A DNA stretch of 64,000 nucleotides from Mycolicibacterium peregrinum (GTDB taxonomy: Bacteria; Actinomycetota; Actinomycetes; Mycobacteriales; Mycobacteriaceae), in contig NZ_LZSO01000035.1 of the NCBI RefSeq assembly GCF_001665785.1, positions 121,870 through 185,869 of the forward strand, given 5' to 3'. The translations under genes were made by a program, and so were the position numbers. Of the stretch, positions 58,959 through 64,000 are shown piece after piece. Every line of letters starts with the position of its first letter. Position 1 is the first letter of the stretch. The notes below the pieces were generated by a model. That model did no database searches, had not been told where the DNA came from, and was given only the letters and a program-made list of their open reading frames with translations.

Positions 58959-60137
58959 TTGAGTGCTCCATCTATTCTGCAATTACCCGCCAACGCAACA
59001 CCGGCGCGTGCCTGTCCCGATTCGCTGAGGGTTGGGGTACTCAGCACGTATCCGCCGACGCCATGCGGTCTGGCGACATTCAGCGCAGCGCTGGCGCGCG
59101 GTTTGTCCGCAACCGGTGCGGAAGTGAGTGTCGTTCGAGTGGCTGACGGTTCGCCGTCTGGCGGCAGTCGAGTGGTCGGAGAGTTGGTCAACGGATCCGC
59201 GGCATCGATCGCTGCCAGTTCGGACCTGCTAAATCAGAACGACATCGCTGTTATCCAGCACGAGTACGGCATCTACGGGGGCATGGACGGTGACGAGGTT
59301 GTCGACATCATCGGTGACCTCGCCGTCCCGTCGATCGTCGTTGTACATACCGTTCTCAATGATCCGACGCCACACCAGCGTTCACTACTGGAGGTGGTGG
59401 CGGCGCTGGCGGATCGGGTCGTCGTCATGTCTGAGTCCGCCCACCGACGACTGTGTCTCGGGTACCACGTTGACCGGCGCAAAGTCACCACGATCCCGCA
59501 TGGTGCGATGGTCCCGACGTCCTCGCACACGAAGCGCGGCGGCAGACCCACCCTGTTGACGTGGGGGTTGCTGGGGCCCGGGAAGGGCATCGAGCGAGTC
59601 ATCGACTCGATGGGCGACCTGCATCAGCTCAACGGCCGACCACGGTACGTGGTGGCCGGCCGGACACACCCAAAGGTGCTCGCCGCCGACGGTGAGGAAT
59701 ACCGGGACTTCTGTATCGAGAAGGCCCGGTTGAGTGGCCTGACCGACGCGGTGCACTTCGACTCCGGGTACCTCGACGCCCCGTCGCTGAGCGCCCTGCT
59801 CCGGTCCGCGGCGGTGGTGGTGCTGCCCTACGACTCGACCGAGCAGGTCACCTCCGGCGTGTTGGTCGACGCGGTTGCCCATGGGCGGCCTGTCGTTGCT
59901 ACCGCCTTTCCGCACGCCGTTGAGCTGCTCGGGAGTGGGGCCGGCATTGCGGTCGAGCATGGAAATCCGGAGGCGTTGACATCTGCTTTGCGCAGCGTGC
60001 TCACCCAGCCGCGCATCGCCGGCGCCATGGCCGCCGAGGCTCGTCGGTTGGCGCCCATGATGTCGTGGTCTGTGGTCGCCAATGCGTACCAGGCCGCTGC
60101 GCGGCAGATCCTGGCCGACCGATCGGGACGCCGGTGA
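58959..60137 (+). CDS. GT4-type glycosyltransferase
   Basis: A 392-residue GT-B glycosyltransferase. The N-terminal domain has 'LRVGVLSTYPPTPCGLATFSAAL' and 'VIQHEYGIYGG', and the C-terminal nucleotide-sugar domain has 'LLTWGLLGPGKGIERVIDSM' and 'STEQVTSGVLVDAVAHGRPVVAT'. Retaining transfer of a hexose, perhaps mannose, from a nucleotide-sugar is likely. The TTG at 58959 is the only usable start and has no clear RBS. The stop overlaps the next gene (GTGA), so the three glycan genes form one operon. Confidence 0.85.
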   Translation: MSAPSILQLPANATPARACPDSLRVGVLSTYPPTPCGLATFSAALARGLSATGAEVSVVRVADGSPSGGSRVVGELVNGSAASIAASSDLLNQNDIAVIQHEYGIYGGMDGDEVVDIIGDLAVPSIVVVHTVLNDPTPHQRSLLEVVAALADRVVVMSESAHRRLCLGYHVDRRKVTTIPHGAMVPTSSHTKRGGRPTLLTWGLLGPGKGIERVIDSMGDLHQLNGRPRYVVAGRTHPKVLAADGEEYRDFCIEKARLSGLTDAVHFDSGYLDAPSLSALLRSAAVVVLPYDSTEQVTSGVLVDAVAHGRPVVATAFPHAVELLGSGAGIAVEHGNPEALTSALRSVLTQPRIAGAMAAEARRLAPMMSWSVVANAYQAAARQILADRSGRR

Positions 60138-61153
60138 CCGACCTGCCGATTCCCCGGTTCGACCACCTGCTGCGGATGACGGACGGCAGCGGCACCTTCG
60201 AACATGCCCGCCTGGCGGAGCCGCGACCCGAGAATGGTTACTGCACAGACGATATGGCCCGGGTACTGATCGTCGCCACCCGCGCGCCCGGCCCTGACAG
60301 GGAGCTGAACCGTCTCGCGGGTGTGGCGATGCGCTTCCTCAACGAGGCGCAGACCCTCACCGGCGCCTGCCACAACCGTTTGGACAGTACCGGTGCGTGG
60401 GTCGACGAACCGGCGCTGGAGGACTCTTGGGGACGCTGCCTGTGGGGCTTGGGAACGGCCGCTGCGCACAGTGATGTCGGCATGGTCCGCCACATGGCGA
60501 TCAACCAATTCAAGCGTGCCGCGCAACAGAGGTCGGTATGGCCACGGGCGATGGCGTTCGCTGTGCTGGGAGCGGCTGAACTACTCTCCGCCGACCCCGG
60601 GCACAGCGCCGCGCGCTCACTGCTCGCCGACTACATCGCCAGTATTCCTGCGTCCACCGGTAACGCGGCCTGGCCGTGGCCGGAACCGCGCCTCACGTAC
60701 GCCAATGCGGTTCTCCCCGAGGCCATGATTGCCGCGGGCGTCGCGATCGATGACTCAGCGCTGTACAACCGGGGCCTGGACCTGTTGGGCTGGCTTGTCG
60801 AGCGCGAGACGGCGGACGATCACCTGTCGGTCACGCCGTCCGGCGGCTGGGGTATCGGCGACCTGCGGCCGGGTTTCGACCAGCAACCGATCGAGGTGGC
60901 TGCGCTGGCGGACGCATGTGCCCGCGCTGCTGCTGTCGATCCGAGCGCCATCTGGCCAGAAACAGTACGGGCCGCTGCCGCCTGGTTCCAGGGTGCCAAC
61001 GATGTCGGCGAGCTGATGTGGGATCCCGAGACCGGTGGTGGATTCGACGGGCTGCACGCGGATGGGGTTAACCGCAACCAGGGTGCCGAGTCGACACTGG
61101 CGGCCCTCTCGACTTTTCTTCAGGCGCAACGCTTTTCTCATGCCACCCCATGA
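60134..61153 (+). CDS. (alpha/alpha)6-barrel glycosidase-like protein
   Basis: A 339-residue helical protein with repeated Trp/Tyr-rich helices: 'YCTDDMARVLIVATRA', 'CHNRLDSTGAWVDEPALEDSWGRCLWGLG', 'AWPWPEPRLTYANAVLPEAM' and 'MWDPETGGGFDGLH'. This is the six-hairpin glycosidase/phosphorylase fold; the exact family cannot be fixed by eye. The Asp and Glu residues in 'DEPALEDSWGR' are candidate catalytic acids. It overlaps the glycosyltransferase gene before it and the GH130 gene after it (ATGA), so it acts in the same glycan pathway. Confidence 0.72.
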   Translation: MTDLPIPRFDHLLRMTDGSGTFEHARLAEPRPENGYCTDDMARVLIVATRAPGPDRELNRLAGVAMRFLNEAQTLTGACHNRLDSTGAWVDEPALEDSWGRCLWGLGTAAAHSDVGMVRHMAINQFKRAAQQRSVWPRAMAFAVLGAAELLSADPGHSAARSLLADYIASIPASTGNAAWPWPEPRLTYANAVLPEAMIAAGVAIDDSALYNRGLDLLGWLVERETADDHLSVTPSGGWGIGDLRPGFDQQPIEVAALADACARAAAVDPSAIWPETVRAAAAWFQGANDVGELMWDPETGGGFDGLHADGVNRNQGAESTLAALSTFLQAQRFSHATP

Positions 61154-62628
61154 CATCGACCAGGCCGTTAGCCCTCACGCGCAGTCAACAGTGGTTGAGA
61201 GCTGACCATTCGCGGGTGATCACGCAGCTGTTCGTGCCGGGACAGGAGGGATTCGAGGACCAGGAATCCCGGGCGGGGAAGGTGCTCACGCGGGTTCTGG
61301 ATCTGGACGAGGCTCAGGTGCAGGCGGCGCTGGACGATGTCCTTCTCAGATACGGTGATCGTCACCGCGGACTCACCGACACGTTTCGACGCCATGCCGC
61401 CGAACTGGCCGACCGGCTCGCTTCCGGATCGGAGCTGTCCGAGCCTCGGACGTTGTTGCTTGGCGCGGTGTTCACCAGCGAATACGCGATCGAGGGTGCT
61501 GCACTGTGCAACCCCAGCATCGTCGTGCATCCGGATCAATCCGGAACCGCCACCGGCAGTGTGCGATTCGTCATGAGTGTGCGGGGGATCGGCGAGGGAC
61601 ACCGGTCATCGATCGGCTTCCGAACCGGCACCGTCGATGAAGCCGGCCGAGTCATGGTCGATGGCCCGGTACCGTTCGCCTCAGTCGGTGCAACCGTGCC
61701 GACGCTGCTCGATGCGGATGTGTTCCGCAGCGAGCTGGCGCGGGTACACGGTGGTGGAGAGGCGTCTGATTACGTGCTCGATGCGCTCGGGGATCGGTTC
61801 ACCCGTGTCGACCTGGATGAGCGGCTCGAGCAGTTGCAGCGACATCGCAGTACGCGCCGGCATGCACCGGCGACCATCGCGTTGATCCGAGGGATCGCCG
61901 ATCGCGGGTACGGCATCGAATTCGCCGCCGACACCGCGCTCTCCGAACGTGTGCTGTGGCCGGCAACGAGCGCCGAGGCCGCCGGGATGGAGGATGCACG
62001 TTTCGTGCGCTTCGTCGACGACGACGGTGTGGCGACGTTCTATGCGACCTACACGGCGTACAGCGGCTCGCAGATCAGCCAACAGCTTCTCGCTACCACT
62101 GATTTCCGGTCGTTCACCTCGGTGCCGATGGTTGGGCGGGCCGCCGCGAACAAGGGACTTGCCCTGTTTCCGCGCCGGATCCGCGGACGATTTGCGGCCA
62201 TGTCCCGATCCGACCGGGAATCGAACACCATCGCCTACTCGGACCACCCGGCGGTATGGACGAGCTCGTCGCCGTGCCAGCAGCCGACGCAACCCTGGGA
62301 AGCGCTTCAACTGGGAAACTGCGGTCCACCCATCGAGACCGAGGATGGATGGCTGGTGCTCACTCACGGCGTCGGCCCGATGCGCACCTACCGGATCGGG
62401 GCCATCCTGCTCGACCTGGACGATCCAACCCGGATTCTCGGTCGGCTCACTGAGCCCCTGCTGAGCGCGAGGGACGACGAACGCGACGGCTACGTGCCCA
62501 ACGTTGTGTACTCCTGTGGCGCGCTCGTGCACGCCGACACCTTGGTTTTGCCGTTCGGGGTCGGTGACGCCGCAATCCGGATCGCCACCGTTCCCCTGCC
62601 CGAACTGCTGGGCGCACTGCGCCCGTAG
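61150..62628 (+). CDS. GH130-type mannoside phosphorylase-like protein
   Basis: A 492-residue five-bladed beta-propeller protein of the GH130 type: 'AAGMEDARFVRFVDDDGVATFYATYTAY' (blade with the catalytic-site 'EDAR'), 'NKGLALFPRRIRGRFAAMSR', 'GNCGPPIETEDGWLVLTHGVG' and 'YRIGAILLDLDDPTRILGRL'. GH130 enzymes phosphorolyse or hydrolyse beta-mannosides. The N-terminal 150 residues are an extension beyond the usual 320-350 residues of the domain. With the upstream glycosyltransferase it suggests synthesis and turnover of an internal mannan-like oligosaccharide (inference). Confidence 0.82.
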   Translation: MTSTRPLALTRSQQWLRADHSRVITQLFVPGQEGFEDQESRAGKVLTRVLDLDEAQVQAALDDVLLRYGDRHRGLTDTFRRHAAELADRLASGSELSEPRTLLLGAVFTSEYAIEGAALCNPSIVVHPDQSGTATGSVRFVMSVRGIGEGHRSSIGFRTGTVDEAGRVMVDGPVPFASVGATVPTLLDADVFRSELARVHGGGEASDYVLDALGDRFTRVDLDERLEQLQRHRSTRRHAPATIALIRGIADRGYGIEFAADTALSERVLWPATSAEAAGMEDARFVRFVDDDGVATFYATYTAYSGSQISQQLLATTDFRSFTSVPMVGRAAANKGLALFPRRIRGRFAAMSRSDRESNTIAYSDHPAVWTSSSPCQQPTQPWEALQLGNCGPPIETEDGWLVLTHGVGPMRTYRIGAILLDLDDPTRILGRLTEPLLSARDDERDGYVPNVVYSCGALVHADTLVLPFGVGDAAIRIATVPLPELLGALRP

Positions 62629-62636
62629 CGAAGCAT

Positions 62637-62657
62637 GGGCACCGGTCATCGGTGCCC
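62637..62657 (+). terminator. Hairpin at the end of the glycan operon
   Basis: GGGCACCG-gtcat-CGGTGCCC forms an 8-bp stem with a 5-nt loop, 9 nt after the GH130 stop. There is no T-run. Confidence 0.55.
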
Positions 62658-62697
62658 GACCTGGTGTGGTGGCAGGGATCCCTGTCACCGCCTAGGC

Positions 62698-62711
62698 TGA
62701 AAGTACTTTCA
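62698..62711. promoter_or_regulatory. 14-bp palindrome upstream of the desaturase gene
   Basis: TGAAAGTACTTTCA is a perfect palindrome 47-60 bp before the desaturase start, a suitable operator position for a lipid-responsive regulator. Confidence 0.5.
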
Positions 62712-62757
62712 CCCAGGTGGCCCGGACCATGCCGCCGTACACAGACGGACCGGGAAA

Positions 62758-63861
62758 CTGACTATCAGCCATATCGCGGCATACGCGAAGTTGAGCCGCG
62801 CGGACATCGACGCCATCGCGGCCGAGCTCGATACCATCCGCAGCGACATCGAGGAGTCTCTCGGTACTCGGGATGCCGCCTATATTCGACGCACCATCGT
62901 GGTCCAGCGGGCGCTCGAGGTGGCCGCACGGCTCCTGATCGCAGGTACCCGGTCGAAGGCCGGCCTGCTTGCCGGGACGGTGACGCTGGCCTATGCGAAA
63001 TCCGTGGAGAACATGGAAATCGGGCACAACGTCGGCCATGGCCAGTGGGATTGGATGAACGATCCCGAGATCCACTCCAGCACCTGGGAGTGGGACATGG
63101 TGGGCCCGTCGGCGCAGTGGCGGTATTCGCACAATTACCACCATCACGTGTTCAGCAACGTGCTGGGCGTGGACGACGACCTCGGCTTCGGCATCCTCCG
63201 GATGAGCCGCGACCAGCAGTGGGAACCTCAACACCTGGTGCAGCCTGTGCGAAATGTGCTGTTGGCGCTCATTTTCGAGTGGGGGATAGCCCTGCACGAC
63301 TTCTACTCCGCCAGGGATCGGGCCGGCACCGACGAAGGTAAGGCAGCCGCACGACAGGTGCTGCACGCCAAGGTCGGGCGCCAGCTCGCCAAGGACTATG
63401 TGGTCCTGCCTGCGCTGAGCCTGCGGCGCTGGAGGCGGACCCTGGTCGCGAATCTGGGTGCGAACGTGCTGCGCAATCTCTGGGCGTATCTGGTGATCTT
63501 CTGTGGACATTTTCCCGACGGTGCCGAGAGATTCACTCCGGAAACGCTGCAAGAGGAGAGCCGCGGTGAGTGGTACCTGCGGCAGATGCTGGGCGCGGCG
63601 AACTTCAAAGCCGGTCCGCTACTGGCCTTTTCAAGCGGAAACCTGTGCTATCAGATCGAGCACCACTTGTTCCCGGACCTGCCCAGTAACCGCTTGCCGG
63701 AAATCAGCCTGCGGGTGCGCGCATTATGCGAGAAGTACGATCTGCCCTACACCAGCGGGTCTCTGGCCCGGCAGTATCTGCAGACTCTGCGGACGATCTT
63801 CAAACTCGCACTGCCCAATGCGGGGTGGCGATCACTGTTCGGAGCGGCGCCACCCGTCTGA
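62758..63861 (+). CDS. desA3: Fatty-acid desaturase, DesA3-like
   Basis: A membrane acyl-CoA desaturase with three His boxes, 'GHNVGHGQWDWMNDPEIHSS' (HxxxH), 'HNYHHH' and 'QIEHHLFPDLPSNR', matching DesA3 (Rv3229c), which introduces a delta-9 double bond into stearoyl-CoA. No ATG, GTG or TTG exists in frame between the stop at 62698-62700 and a TTG at 62791. The residues before that TTG ('TISHIAAYAK') match the normal DesA3 N-terminus, which argues for a CTG start at 62758 (GGGA nearby). The reductase partner normally encoded nearby is not in the window. The last 139 bp after the stop show no gene. Confidence 0.85.
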   Translation: MTISHIAAYAKLSRADIDAIAAELDTIRSDIEESLGTRDAAYIRRTIVVQRALEVAARLLIAGTRSKAGLLAGTVTLAYAKSVENMEIGHNVGHGQWDWMNDPEIHSSTWEWDMVGPSAQWRYSHNYHHHVFSNVLGVDDDLGFGILRMSRDQQWEPQHLVQPVRNVLLALIFEWGIALHDFYSARDRAGTDEGKAAARQVLHAKVGRQLAKDYVVLPALSLRRWRRTLVANLGANVLRNLWAYLVIFCGHFPDGAERFTPETLQEESRGEWYLRQMLGAANFKAGPLLAFSSGNLCYQIEHHLFPDLPSNRLPEISLRVRALCEKYDLPYTSGSLARQYLQTLRTIFKLALPNAGWRSLFGAAPPV

Positions 63862-63986
63862 CCGGGATCCCGAAAAGGAACTTTACTTCTGCAGTCCCTG
63901 TGCCGTTGACGGTCGAACAGGGAGAAGCTGTCGATCAGCGGATGGCGCGCCCTGTACCCCCAGTACACGCCGATATTGGAGCGGTG

Positions 63987-64000
63987 TCTTATACACATCT
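63987..64000. other. Sequencing-adapter match at the window end
   Basis: The final 14 bases, TCTTATACACATCT, equal the 3' part of the Tn5 mosaic-end (Nextera) adapter CTGTCTCTTATACACATCT. This is probably untrimmed adapter at a contig end, not genomic sequence. Confidence 0.75.

Overview
The window reads as chromosome from a mycobacterium, most likely a fast-growing Mycolicibacterium-type species. The GC content is high, GTG and TTG starts are common, and many genes are joined by 4-nt ATGA or GTGA overlaps. It carries a complete yrbE/mce operon with Mam genes, FadA/FadB of the mycobacterial trifunctional type, PE-PPE-domain hydrolases, a cutinase-like protein, mycobacterial DUF7159-type proteins and a DesA3-like desaturase. 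No rRNA, tRNA, CRISPR array or intact mobile element was seen. The last 14 bases match a transposase sequencing adapter, so the right end is probably a raw contig end.

Region 1 (1-37.1 kb) looks like a catabolic and import island for an unidentified hydrophobic, probably cyclic or ketonic, substrate. It starts with a truncated AbiEi-type gene, then an NDP-forming acyl-CoA ligase, an HSL-type esterase, a secreted histidine phosphatase, a flavin-dependent monooxygenase and a FadD. Next comes an operon of LLM oxidoreductase, Baeyer-Villiger monooxygenase, FadA and FadB, then a P450 with its ferredoxin-type reductase. The mce operon (17.8-29.3 kb) holds yrbEA-yrbEB-mceA to mceF, two Mam genes, a DUF732 gene and a CAP-domain gene. 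After it come an SDR, a second esterase, a flavin reductase with a RibB-like protein, an IS481-type transposase remnant, a tandem double-TetR regulator, a MaoC-MaoC-thiolase operon and another SDR. Enzyme order suggests uptake by Mce, hydroxylation (P450), oxidation (SDR), oxygen insertion (BVMO), ester hydrolysis (esterases), CoA activation and beta-oxidation. Repeated promoter elements tie several of these units together.

Region 2 (37.1-50.9 kb) is envelope and accessory: a frameshifted remnant of a small secreted protein, OsmC, two DUF7159-type proteins, a large membrane protein, two tandem PE-PPE-domain hydrolases, a TetR regulator, a cutinase-like protein, PitA with its small membrane partner, and a lipoprotein. 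Region 3 (50.9-58.5 kb) holds a SNF2-type helicase, a flippase-like membrane protein with a degenerate kinase domain, a receptor Ser/Thr kinase fused to a periplasmic solute-binding domain, and a PknH-sensor-like lipoprotein. Region 4 (58.5-64 kb) has a glycosyltransferase, (alpha/alpha)6-barrel protein and GH130 operon, followed by a DesA3-like desaturase.

Starts were chosen mainly from visible ribosome-binding sites and translational overlaps. Family calls rest on motifs read in the translations, not on database searches.
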